From Tyto alba (lineage: Eukaryota; Chordata; Aves; Strigiformes; Tytonidae): 64,000 nucleotides of DNA. Positions 1-9,869 of this stretch are shown here, piece after piece (positions within the stretch are counted from its first letter, which is position 1; each line of letters begins with the position of its first letter). Both the position numbers and the translations under genes were made by a program. The notes under the pieces are model-generated. The model saw only the letters and a list, made by a program, of their open reading frames with translations, was not told the DNA's origin and did no database searches. The stretch lies in the NCBI RefSeq assembly GCF_018691265.1, contig NW_024881313.1, positions 2,348,501 to 2,412,500 of the forward strand. The letters are read 5' to 3'.

Positions 1-976
1 CCTTGTCATAGTGATAAAAATACTCAGCCCTTATAACAGTGTCATTCTCTTGAGAATTTTTAGAGATTGAGTTCAGCTTGTGCTTGGTTGTTTTGATTGT
101 GTTTTAAATGAAGAAAGGAAATACTCTACTGTACAGTAAAATTGGAATACAGATTTTACAGTTTTTCTAAAAAGAATAATTGATGTTTGAGAAATACATA
201 GGATAATTAATTGCTTTCAAATAAATCATCTTAAATTTCCTGTATTTGTGATTTTTTTTTTTATTGTTAAAAATAGTCCAAAAACATATTTGTATGTCAG
301 CTATTTTGGACTTATAGTTTATACTGTACTTTTCTCTATATTGAGATTAATGATGAGAAAAAGGGTAAGGCATTTTTGTTATGGCCAATTTATTTAATTT
401 CAGACTGTATTATCATTTGGTGAAAGCCCTATTGATTAGCCTTCATAGCTTTACAGAGCTTTTCTTCTAAGCACTTAAAGTTTGAGTTGTCTCAGTCCCA
501 TAGGACTGAAAGAAAGCTGTTAGTACCACGAAATTCTTCTCTCTGTTTCCAACAGCTTGAAGCTTCTTCTTGGAATGCAAAATATTAGCACATTAACGTT
601 ATTAACCCCTTTAGTACAAAATGCTTTTGGAAGGAAAAATATTTTTATATCTTCAAAGTCTGTATTGTCTTTTCTATATGAGTACAGTTTCTTAAAGCTG
701 AAAAATGTGTTGCTGTGCAACAAACAGATGCTACTCTAACAATGCAATACATTATGTACCAAAAATGATCGTGGTTTTAATCATAGATGCTGATTTAATG
801 AGACAAGACTAGCTTACATCAAAAATGGATTTAGGGTGTGATTTTGTTTTCTCTGTGTTTTCTCTACATAATTAATAGGAATATGGTACCTTATATATTC
901 TGTTTTAAATTTGAAAGTGTACTTTGGTTTTATGCCATTTTATACTCCTGGTTTCTAATTCTGCCTTATATAGTAA

Positions 977-1011
<35 letters not shown>

Positions 1012-4000
1012 TGATACGAACACAAGGGCATTAGTAAATCTTGTATCTTTAATGTATTTCCTCAAAAAGTGTTGCCTTTTTAAAGAACTGTTCTGTTCAT
1101 GCTTAATCCTTCCGTTTTGCCCGCATCTCCTTTTTTATTTATTTTCTGAGTGTTTCCTGTCCAGTGTTTTCATCCTGCATTTACCATGTGGGACATGTAA
1201 GATGTTTGTCTGTAAGTAATGTTAGTTTATGGATCAGAAAAACAATTCTAATCAATATCTTCAGACACTATCAGTGCTTTACATCTTGAGAACATGCCTG
1301 ACCCCCTGGAAGCATTTCATTGTTGATATCTCTTCAGTTTGACTTTCATTTTATTTTGCAGATATTTTGTAACTCACCGTTAGTTGCTAGCTCTAATCCT
1401 TCTATCAACAATATAAATTTTGATTGACAATTTTACTTCTAGATGAAGTCAGATAATACTATACTTGGGGGGGAAAAAGTCTTCATATTGTGTTTTTAAT
1501 TCCACTGAACCCAGCAGAGTTAAATGTAGTTTGGATGCACAGGGAAGAATTAATGATTGGAAGATACAGAGTTGGTAAATTATTTATTCTGGCCCTGAGG
1601 AAGCTGAAAAGCTGAGTGAAAGACTAATAAATCATTTGTGGTAGTGCTGGTTGTCACTTCCAATTATTTTAGACGGTTTTGTGATAAACTGCAGCACCTG
1701 CTAGATATCCCTGCACCATCCCTTGATGCTTGCAGTGCAGCTTGTTCAGTCGATTATCAAAGGCAAATTTGTCTAAAGTTTCCTCAGGTTGGAAAGAGAA
1801 TTACTTTTCTCAGTCGCCCCCTCCCCCACATTTTAAGCTTCTTTTTCATTGCATGTATGAAATAGATAAAATCGATGATATGTGTAGGATTTTATTGACA
1901 TACTGTGCATTCAGGTCTGGTCGATTGAACCACTGAGGAGCAGGATGAAGGGTGACATGCCTGTGTGAGTGTAAACATACCCTTGAATGGCTGGCTTGCT
2001 TTCATCTTTCTGAATAGCAGCTGTTTTTAAGGTATGAAAACTAGTATTCATCCCTTGATTTTGAGGACTGTGTTGGAGCTAGTGCTGAAGGTACATTGGA
2101 AACCATCTTGAGTATCACTTGACTTTGTCACTTGTTAAACTCTCCTACTGCTTTCATTCAGAAAGTCTTCATTTAAAATTACAATTACATGTATAAAGGC
2201 CCTGGTGATCCTCAGCGTGCAACACTTGAATAAATAGATAAAGGCAGAGAAAAGTACTTGGAGGACTGGAGAGAAAATTTAGAAAGAACAATGGAGTGAT
2301 TTTCAAGAGGGAGAGGGAGCAAAATGTTGGAAAGATAAAGATCATTGGTAGAGAAAGACAAAGTAAGATGAATGTTGAAGGAAGAAAGGACTGGGATGGG
2401 TTAGTGCAAGGCAACTGTTTACTTATGCCACCTCATTGAGAATAGTGTTGTTAGGCACTGTCTCATTCAGCTGCAGTCTGACCACCCTTTTCTCTGAGAC
2501 AAAAGAAACGGGCCTTCCCTCAAAATATTTGTCTTTCCAAACTGAGAAAGTGGTAAAATGTAATGCCATTCTGGATGCATTACCTGCAAGCTTCTAAATT
2601 GGTCATCTCGGAAAAGAGAAAAGAGTTTTAGAAAGTTGAGCTTGAAGTTCACTTTGTGTGTTGTCCAAAGTATGAGGAGGAGGGAGCTCCTGGTTGTGCA
2701 AGCTCTCACGTATTGTGTTTCGGCTCACCTTGGGGAAAGGACTGCAAAGATTGAAAATTGCATTTATTTAAAAAGTTAGAGTGCTTCAAGTAGTCAGCTT
2801 AAAGCTCTTGAGATTCTTTCATGTCTCTCTTACTGATGAAAGGATGCGTCTTACACACAAGGCTAAAAGACTTGCTAGTAAATGTTAACTGCTATAACTT
2901 AGCAGTTATACAGTAAATATTGTCTTTTCCATTATCTTCCTAACCTAATTCATTGAAATAACGTTGAATTCTAAACATTCTGGGTTCATACAACCTACAA
3001 CTCCAATCTTTGAAAGGTAAAAAATTCAAGGTTTTTTTATACTTATTTCCATTTTAACGTTAGTGGATTCCAGCTTGGAAGTTCAAGTGAAATCTTTGTC
3101 TTAGGAAGTGATGGTATTTTGACCCAGGTAGCTAGTTCAAGACAAATGAGAGAAATGGCCATGCTGACTAAAATCAGATTTAAAAAGGCTGTGTTTTCTT
3201 GTGCTAAATCTTGTTCAGATAGACTTGTTTTTTGCATTGTGCTCCTGTAGGTCAGGAAAGAATCAGATGGAAATACCAAGCACAGTCACCTTGCTTCCTC
3301 AGATGACTTCAACTGAGAGAGATCTGCAGAATTTCATCTCTATATCTGTGAACTTTAAGAAAGCTCCATGAATACATCTGTTCAAGTTCCAAAAAGTAGA
3401 TAGTAGGTGCCAGAAAAAACATACTAAGCTCTGTCAAGGGGTTCTTGTTGTTTAGGGGAGCAGGATTTTTCACTCACTTTCTTGGAAGCTTTTTTTATTG
3501 TATTGGTGTCCATTGTTTGCAACCACTGATGACGATATAGAAAGGACAGGCTGCTAATCTGTATTATTATAATTGTATTACTATTAGAGAGTGTTTCTGT
3601 AAGCAAGATATATCTGATGGTAACAGAAATCAGTGGAATTTTTTGTGCAGCTTGAATCAGCCATTTATGCATGATTTGAACATCTGAACTTAACACGGAT
3701 ATTAATGGTTGGGTTTTTACTTTCTTATGTTCCTGAAGAAAAGTGGTGTCCGTAGTAAATGTTGGTTTTCAAATAAATATACTTTTGCTGTAGTGGTATT
3801 TATTGCTAAACACAGTTGGTACATTTCTGTGATTTTTTTCTTATAAGCAATTGCAGCTTTAACATGTACAAAATTAATATTTTTTATATTTTTGCATGAA
3901 AATGGAAAACGAATTAATCTATTTTTAGGACTTTTAAAATTCATTATTTATGTCCCATTCATACTGAGTTATAATTTTTTTAAGGTAATTTCATTTCCAT

Positions 4001-4656
4001 GATAAGTATGATGGATATATGTTAAAAGAGGAAGAAGAAAAAAATGGATTTTGAAATGAAAATGGATTTATTTTATGAGATACTGCTTCTAATAAACTGA
4101 ACTGTTAACTGTGCTTTAAAAAAGAGTGAATTTTATCTTCAGACAATTTTTATTTCTTAGTTTAAAGAAGAAGAACAAGTCTTCCTGATTTTCCTGTTGT
4201 TTTACAACTTTGAACTCCCCAGATCAAAAAACTTGGAAAAATCAGATATGGTATTTAGCATGCACCTGAGAGACCATCACTGTCTGAGGTGCTGGATAAG
4301 TCATTGAGCAAACTATTTCCACATTTTCACGCATATTTTCTTTATACCTTTAGCAGTGAGGCTTATGACAACCACAGTGACTTGGGCCAGATACACCTAG
4401 TCTCCTTTCTCCAGCCTATCTGAAGAAAGATGCTTAGGGAGAAGTTTGGGAAGTCTGTGACATTATTTCCTACATATGCTCTTCTGCCTTTGGGAGATCT
4501 GTAAGCTTTTGTGCAAGGTGAATCAGTGAAGGTATCTTTTTATTTAGCAACTTTCAGCCGTATTTTTTTTTTTTTTTTTAACCCTGGTTTTCTCTTTTAA
4601 AAACTTAATCATGTTATGAAACAGAAAGGAACCTAATTCATTATGTCTTCCGTTGA
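1..4656. other. AT-rich unique non-coding DNA
   Basis: No exon or repeat family is recognised here apart from homopolymers. Open frames on both strands are under about 145 codons, overlap each other and show no known motif. The stretch contains a 32-base T run (979-1010) and a 17-base T run near 4563-4579. The right edge is the approximate 5' truncation point of the CR1 element. The composition fits an intron or intergenic spacer. Confidence 0.6.
979..1010. repeat. Poly(T) homopolymer, 32 bases
   Basis: This is an uninterrupted run of 32 T. It could be the reverse-strand poly(A) tail of an old retroposed sequence, but no matching body is recognised on its left, so it is listed only as a homopolymer. 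Its length will vary between individuals and between assemblies. Confidence 0.95.
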
Positions 4657-4667
4657 GCATCATCCAG

Positions 4668-4982
4668 GATGAAGAGGCAGACAAAATACTCTAGAAGCAA
4701 CTGGGAGAAATCTCACAATTGCTAGCCCTTGTTCTTGTGGGGGACTTCAACTTACCAGATGTCTGCTGGAAATACAATTCAGCAGAGAGGGAAACAGTCT
4801 AGGAGTGTGTGGAAGAGAACTTCCTGACACAGCTGAGGAGTGAGCCAACGAGGGAAGGTGCCCTGCTGGACCTGCTGTTGGCAAGCAGAGAAGGCTTTGT
4901 GGGTGCTGTGATGGTTGGAGGCCATCTTTGGCACAGTGATCACAAAATGATGAGAATGAGTTTTTGGTTCTTGGAGAAATAA
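4668..4982 (+). pseudogene. CR1 ORF2 remnant: C-terminal half of APE-type endonuclease
   Basis: The + frame reads DEEAD at about 4674, then VGDFNLPDVCW from 4737 (the GDFN catalytic motif, Asp at 4743-4745). Further on come EPTREGALLDLLL and HSDHKMM, with the catalytic SDH codons at 4935-4943. The frame is continuous between the two catalytic motifs. It is interrupted by in-frame stops at 4692-4694, 4800-4802 and 4980-4982. The N-terminal half of the domain, with the Mg-binding Asn and Glu motifs, is absent through 5' truncation. The original enzyme nicks target DNA; this copy cannot make a working product. Confidence 0.92.
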
Positions 4983-5434
4983 GGAAGGGGGATCAGCAGA
5001 ACTGCCACCTCGGACTTCTGGAGGGCAGACTTTTGAGGATTCTGGTTGAAAGAGTCCCTTGGGAGGCAGTCTTGAAGGGCAGTGGAATCCAGGAAGGCTG
5101 GACATTCTTCAAGAGGGAAGTCTTAAAGGTGCAGGAGCAGGCCATCCCCGTGTGCTGAAGGACAAGCCAGTGAGGAAGATGACTAGCCATGCTGAACAGA
5201 GAGCTTTGGCTGGGAGTCAGGAAAAAAAGGGACAGTTTATGACCTTTGGAAGAAGGAGCAGGCAACTGAGGAGGACTACAAGGATGTCGTGAGGTTATGC
5301 AGAGTGAAAAATTAGAAGGGCCAAAGCCCAAATAGAACTTAATATGGCTACTGCTGTAAGAGACAACAAAAAGTGTTTCTATAAATTCATTAGCAACAAA
5401 AGGAGGGGTAAGGAGAATTTCCATCCTTTATTGG
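4983..5434 (+). pseudogene. CR1 ORF2 remnant: linker between endonuclease and reverse transcriptase
   Basis: Pieces of the usual CR1 linker can be read across different + frames. They include ERVPWEAVLKG with a following FFKREVLKVQEQAIP around 5050-5155, a segment corresponding to the Lys-rich 'rKAKAQiELn' stretch near 5308-5345, and a 'NKKcFYKfIsnKRR' segment near 5365-5408. The frame shifts and stops several times, so this is the most damaged part of the coding region. Confidence 0.85.
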
Positions 5435-6663
5435 GTGTGGGGTGGAAACATAGTGACAAAGGATAAGTCTGAGGTACTTAATGCCTTCTTTGCCTTAGTC
5501 TTTAATAGTAAACCCAGTTGTTGTCCGGGTACCCAGCCCCCTGAGCTGGAAGGCAGGAACAGGGAGCAGAATGAAGCCCCCATATTCCAAGGGGAAATGG
5601 TTAGTGGCCTGTTACACCACTTAGAAACACTCAAGTTTGTGGGGCCAGATTGGATTCACCCAAGGGTACTGAGGGAGCTGGCAGAGGTGCTTACCAGACA
5701 CTTTATATCATTTATTATCAGTCCTGGCTAACCTGGCTGGAAGGTAGCAAATGTGATGCCCATCTACCAGAAGGGCCAGAAGGAGGATCCGGGGAACTAC
5801 AGGCCTGTCAGTCTGACCTCAGTGCTGGGCAGGTTACGGAGCAGATCCTCTTGAGTGCCATGACACGGCGTGTACAGGACAACCAGGCGATCAGGCCCGG
5901 TCAGCGCGGGTCTGTGAGAGGGAGGTTCTGCTTGACTGACCCGATCTCATTCTGTGACAAGGTGCCCCACTTGGTGGGTGAGGGAAAGGCTGTGCATGTT
6001 GTCTGCCTGGACTTCGGTAAAGCCTTTGACACAGTTTCCCACAGCATTCTCCTGGAGAATCTGGCTGCTCGTGGCTTGGATGGGCGTACTCTTCTCTGGG
6101 TAAAAAACTGCTCGTGGCTGGGTGGCTGAGCCCAAAGGCTGATAGTGAATGGGGTTCAATCCAGTTGGCAGCTGGTCACAAGTGGTGCTCCCCAGGGCTC
6201 AGTACTGGGGCCAGGTCTGGTTAGTATCTTTATCAGTGATCTGAACGAGGGGATCGAGTGCACCATCAGTAGGTTTGCAGATGGCACCACATTGGGTGGG
6301 AGTGTTGATCTGCTTGAGAGCAGGAGGGATCTGGACAGGCTGGATTGGTGGGCTGAGGCCATTTGTATGAAGTTGAACAAGGCTGAGTGCTGAATCCTGC
6401 ACTTGGGTCACAACCACCCCATGCAACTCTACAGGCTTGGGACAGAGTGGCTGGAAATCTGCCCAACAGAAAAGGACCTGGGGGTGTTTGCCACCAGCCA
6501 GCTGGATATGAGCCAGCAGTGTGCCCAGGTGGCCAAGAGCATCCTGGCTTGTTTCAGAAATAGTGTGATCAGCAGGCCAAGGGAAGTGATTGTCGCCCTG
6601 TACTTGACACCAGTGAGGCCACACCTTGGATACTGTGTTCAGTTTTGGGCCCCTCACTACAAG
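5435..6663 (+). pseudogene. CR1 ORF2 remnant: reverse transcriptase
   Basis: The first part (5435-5731) reads EVLNAFFALVF and then PDWIHPRVLRELAE, the start of the CR1 RT region. The NYRPVSLTSVL motif (near 5795) lies one frame away from the following TEQILL (near 5840), so a frameshift falls between them. From about 5840 to 6660 a single frame holds with two stops (6127-6129 and 6391-6393). It includes motif A, CLDFGKAFDTVSH, with catalytic Asp at 6010-6012, and then [13 protein letters not shown]. Motif C reads FADGT where the family has FADDT, so the second catalytic Asp codon (6283-6285, GGC) has become Gly. Downstream are LNKAEC, a stop, ILHLG, and [18 protein letters not shown]. The fragment is dead as an enzyme. 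Confidence 0.95.
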
Positions 6664-6860
6664 ATTCTGAGATGTTGGAGTGTGTCCAGAGAAGGGTGAT
6701 GAAGCTGGCAAAGGGTCTGGAGCACAAGCCTTATGAGGGCTGGCTGAAGGAACTGGGGTGGTTTAGCCTGGGGAAAAGAAGGCTCAGGGGAAACCTTACC
6801 ACTCTCTACAACTACCTGAAAGGAGGTTGTAGCGAGGTGGGTGTTGGTCTCTTCTCCTAA
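6664..6860 (+). pseudogene. CR1 ORF2 remnant: C-terminal end
   Basis: After a frameshift near 6662-6672, the + frame reads [17 protein letters not shown], then [14 protein letters not shown] and TLYNYLKGG. This is the usual CR1 ORF2 C-terminus. It ends at a TAA at 6858-6860, just before the 3' UTR. Confidence 0.93.
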
Positions 6861-7125
6861 GTAAGAAGTGATTGGACAAGAGGAAATGGCCTCAAGTTGC
6901 ACAAGGGGAGATTTAGGTTGGATGTTAAGAAATACCTCTTACTGAAAGTGTTCTCAAGCACTGGGAACATTCTGCCCAGGGAAGTGGTTGAGTCACCATC
7001 CCTGGAAGTATTTAAAAGATGTGTAGATGTGGCACTTAAGAACGTGGTTTCGTGGTGGACTTGACAGTATTAGTTTAACGTTTGGACTTAATGATCTTAA
7101 TGATCCCTCTAACACAGTCTTTCTG
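6861..7125 (+). mobile_element. CR1 3' UTR
   Basis: The sequence follows the CR1 3' UTR closely: an 'AAGTGATTGGACAAGAGG' start, 'TTTAGGTTGGATGTTAAG', 'AACATTCTGCCCAGGGAAG', 'GTTGAGTCACCATCCCTGG' and 'GGACTTAATGATCTTAATGA'. The last bases have drifted from the usual terminal ATTCTATG repeat, so the exact 3' end is approximate. In intact elements this part is recognised by the reverse transcriptase. Confidence 0.93.
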
Positions 7126-9283
7126 TATTGTAAAATGGAATAATGCAGTCAAGGTAATTTGGGTGCTAAAAGAAAACTATAAAGAACATTATCCCTGTTT
7201 TCCTTAAAAAAGAAGAGTGTGAATTCCAGATTGCTGGTGAAGACATGCTTTGATTCACTGAACTAGACCGCATACAGTGATTAAAATATTGATTTAAAGA
7301 CAGTTTATCACTTTTATAAATATCTAAGTAGTGCACTTTTTTTTTCCAATTAAGTTAATTTTAGAAGCTATTCCCAAATATTGAGTCCTTTTTTTTTTTT
7401 TTCTGCTGTTGAAAATAGTGATAAATTATAGAGTTAGTAAGGCTTACATCACTTATAGGGTAATTATTGGAAACTATTTTAAGAATTGTAGTAGGAGTAT
7501 ATCTGGAAAAAAATCCCAAGGATAGCTAACCTTGATTCAAGCATGGGAGGTCATACATATTTAAATTAATGGAGTTCTTGATTATATTCCTGATGTTAGA
7601 GGTAGCAGGAATACACTGTATAGAGTGCAATCAACTGTTCAAAACAATTTTGGCTAACAAGCTATGGAACACAGAAGAAGATAGCACTGAATAGAAAAAA
7701 AATAATAAGATAGAACATTTTGTCTTCTATGTTAGACCCTATTTTAAATGTCTTGTCTTTGTCATTTAACATAGGTATCTGCAAAGCACAGCAAAGGTAT
7801 TTGCCAATGAAAAGTGATTCATGTGTGAAGAAGATTGTCAGCTTTTTAGGGTTTCCTTCCTTTGGAATGACATTGTGAAGTGAATGGTATAAGAAGAGGG
7901 GTAAATTTCTGTCAGTAATGGTAGGGACGGTGGTAGGACCATGGCAACTGTTGGCAGATGAGTGTAATACCGAAGTGGACTGGGACCTTGCCTCTCTGCT
8001 GAGGTCTGGCACTCTCTTCCCCACAGTGTTGTTGGGCAGTGCTCCAGCAATGCCGTAAGTGCTGTGTTCTGTCAGTCTCTTCCAAGGGAAGAAGTGTTAG
8101 CAAAAGAGAGTCTTGTATTGTTTTAAAAAAATTTTGATGTGTAGGTTAGCAAGAGCAAGGAATGCACTTTGGACTTGAAGTTGATGATGATGGTAATTGT
8201 TACCTGCTGGGAATGTTTGTTTTGTGGTCTTGGACCAACCTCCAAGGAAGTTCTGTCCTACATGTGAAAGAGTTTTCTTTCAAATCATAGAGAATTTTCT
8301 TCCCCAGGGAACTTTGGGTACTCATTTAAACTGAAATCAAAGAAGTGCACAGAAGAGAGAGCTCAAAACCAGAATTTTATGCCTTGATCTTGAAATATGC
8401 TGCAGCTGAGCGATGATGAAGATATGAATAATTGAATAACTTTTAGTCATTGCTAGAATGGAGTGGAGTTTTCCAGCTAACAGAAGAGGTGATAAGTGTT
8501 TTTTCTGCAGATGCTGCCAAATACCAGGTTAGCATCAACAAAGAATGTAAGTGTTGCTAAGCTACGAAGTAGATTGGCCAGTTTTTAAAAAAAAGAAAAA
8601 TGTACTTAATTACATTTTCAGTTGTTTCCTTTTGACTATCCCCTGTCCAGTCTTTCCACTGTGTTCAACATCGGCCAGCTGTTTGTCGATGAGGTGGCTT
8701 TCTCCAAGTGCTTTAAGGTCGTGGCATGATCACAGGAGGCAGGTGGAATGGTGTATTGGTACCCTGTTAATCCTATGCCTGTGTCACTTATGAAGTCTTA
8801 GAAGAACTGCATGTAGATCTTGAGAAGGAGCAGAAAAAGAAATAATACTTTAGAAAATTTCACAGGCAAGGGACTACTGGGAATCATCTGGAGTTTTCTA
8901 CCAGCATAACTCAAATCACGCTAATTCAGTAACCAGGACTTCTGTCACATCTTTTAAAGTAGGTGAGAGTTCATCATTGGTCAAGAGCTGTTGAGATAAA
9001 CATAGTAGTGAGAATTAATATTTTTCCTCTTCACTGACAAAGAGATTGTTCAGAGATGCTGCTAAGTGTTTTCAGTCCCTTGCTTAGTCTGAAGCTAAAT
9101 AAGCTTGTAGTTGGCCTTTGTCAAGTCATTTAATGACTTGCTTAGGGACAGGTAATGTGTTACCGAGGAGCAAACTACTGCTGATTATATTTGCTCACTG
9201 TTAGATTGCTGAATATTTGAATGAGGAAGGCAAAATTCTTTATTTACTGCACTATTTCTGTCTAGAGCTATGCAAGTTCATGA
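7126..9283. other. AT-rich unique non-coding DNA
   Basis: No gene, RNA or interspersed repeat is recognised between the CR1 element and the first LTR. There are short T runs near 7339 and 7389. The longest open frame (about 120 codons, - strand, 7662-8024) shows no domain and is overlapped by others. Confidence 0.55.
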
Positions 9284-9288
9284 CTCTG
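9284..9288. repeat. Target-site duplication CTCTG, left copy
   Basis: CTCTG sits immediately outside the TGTCGTGG end of the LTR and is repeated exactly at 9865-9869. Confidence 0.9.
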
Positions 9289-9388
9289 TGTCGTGGTTTG
9301 GGCCTGATCGGCAACCAACCCCTGCAGCTGGGAATGGGGGCGGGAATTAGAGGGGTGAAGGGAGACTCGCAGGCTGAGATAAGAACAG

Positions 9389-9394
9389 TTTAAT
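9389..9394 (-). promoter_or_regulatory. LTR polyadenylation signal ATTAAA
   Basis: On - the LTR reads ATTAAACTGTT here, about 200 bases downstream of the TATA box. The second LTR has the same hexamer at the equivalent place (27037-27042), which supports a shared function. Confidence 0.6.
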
Positions 9395-9592
9395 AATGGC
9401 AATAAAACGAGAACAGTGACGATGATAGGGAAAAAAAAAAAAAAAGCAATATATAAACAGGCAATGTACAGAGTAATTGCTCACCACCCGCTGACCAATC
9501 CCCAGCCCGTTCCCGGCCAGCGACCCCGAGATACCAAGATCCCACAATCGCAATCCCCGAAGCGAGAGAGCTCCTTCCCAACCACCCCCCCT

Positions 9593-9599
9593 CTATATA
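9593..9599 (-). promoter_or_regulatory. LTR TATA box
   Basis: On - the sequence reads GCTCACTATATAGAGG. The same GTGCTCACTATATAAAGG-type box is present in the second LTR (27211-27217). It would mark the U3 core promoter, driving transcription toward lower coordinates. Whether it is still active cannot be told from sequence. Confidence 0.65.
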
Positions 9600-9864
9600 G
9601 TGAGCATGACGTTCCATGATATGGAATATTTCACTAGCCAGTTAGGGTCAGGTGCTGTGGCCATGCTCCCTCCCTGCTCCCTGTGCCCTGGCACACGGGC
9701 AGGACATGGAGAGTCGGAGAGTCCTTGAAGTCTCGGCAGCAGCTGAAAACACCAGTGTGCTACCAGCATTCTTCCCATACCAAACCCAAAGCTAAATCCA
9801 AAACACAGCACTCATCTAGTCCCTGAAAAGGAATATTAACTCTATTTCAGCCCAAACCAGGACA

Positions 9865-9869
9865 CTCTG
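9865..9869. repeat. Target-site duplication CTCTG, right copy
   Basis: This is an exact copy of 9284-9288, directly after the CCAGGACA end of the LTR. Confidence 0.9.

Larger units (their letters stand above)
4657..7125 (+). mobile_element. CR1 LINE retrotransposon, 5'-truncated, decayed
   Basis: CR1 is the main non-LTR retrotransposon of birds and reptiles. It encodes an APE-type endonuclease and a reverse transcriptase and inserts by target-primed reverse transcription. About 2.47 kb of a roughly 4.5-kb element remains. In order on + are the C-terminal half of the endonuclease (GDFN and SDH motifs), the linker, the reverse transcriptase ([25 protein letters not shown]), the CR1 C-terminal region ([14 protein letters not shown], then ECVQRR) and a typical 3' UTR ending near TTGGACTTAATGATCTTAA. 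The 5' end is missing, as in most genomic CR1 copies. The reading frame carries in-frame stops and at least two frameshifts, so the copy is dead. The 5' edge is uncertain by about 20 bases and the 3' edge by about 10. Confidence 0.96.
9289..9864 (-). mobile_element. Solo LTR, avian ERVL-like endogenous retrovirus
   Basis: On - the element starts TGTCCTGGTTTGGGC and ends GGCCCAAACCACGACA, a TG...CA-bounded LTR with near-complementary ends. It is 576 bp long and is flanked by perfect 5-bp duplications (CTCTG), which suits ERVL/class III elements better than ERVK (6 bp) or ERV1 (4 bp). Both flanks go straight into unrelated DNA. No gag, pol or env sequence is attached, so this is a solo LTR left by recombination between the two LTRs of a provirus. 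It contains a - strand TATA box (9593-9599) and an ATTAAA signal (9389-9394). The subfamily was not determined. Confidence 0.93.

Noticed and set aside
979..1010. T32 run as the tail of a reverse-strand retroposon
   Set aside because: No CR1, SINE or processed pseudogene body is recognised next to it; also, bird CR1 does not end in poly(A).
1965..2020. TGTAAACATACCC, resembling the start of miR-30
   Set aside because: The match breaks after the seed and no 3' arm complementary to it follows, so no miR-30-type hairpin forms.
6199..6711. A 170-codon - frame across the CR1 element, the longest in the window
   Set aside because: It is the antisense shadow of the CR1 reverse transcriptase, which is clearly recognisable on +.
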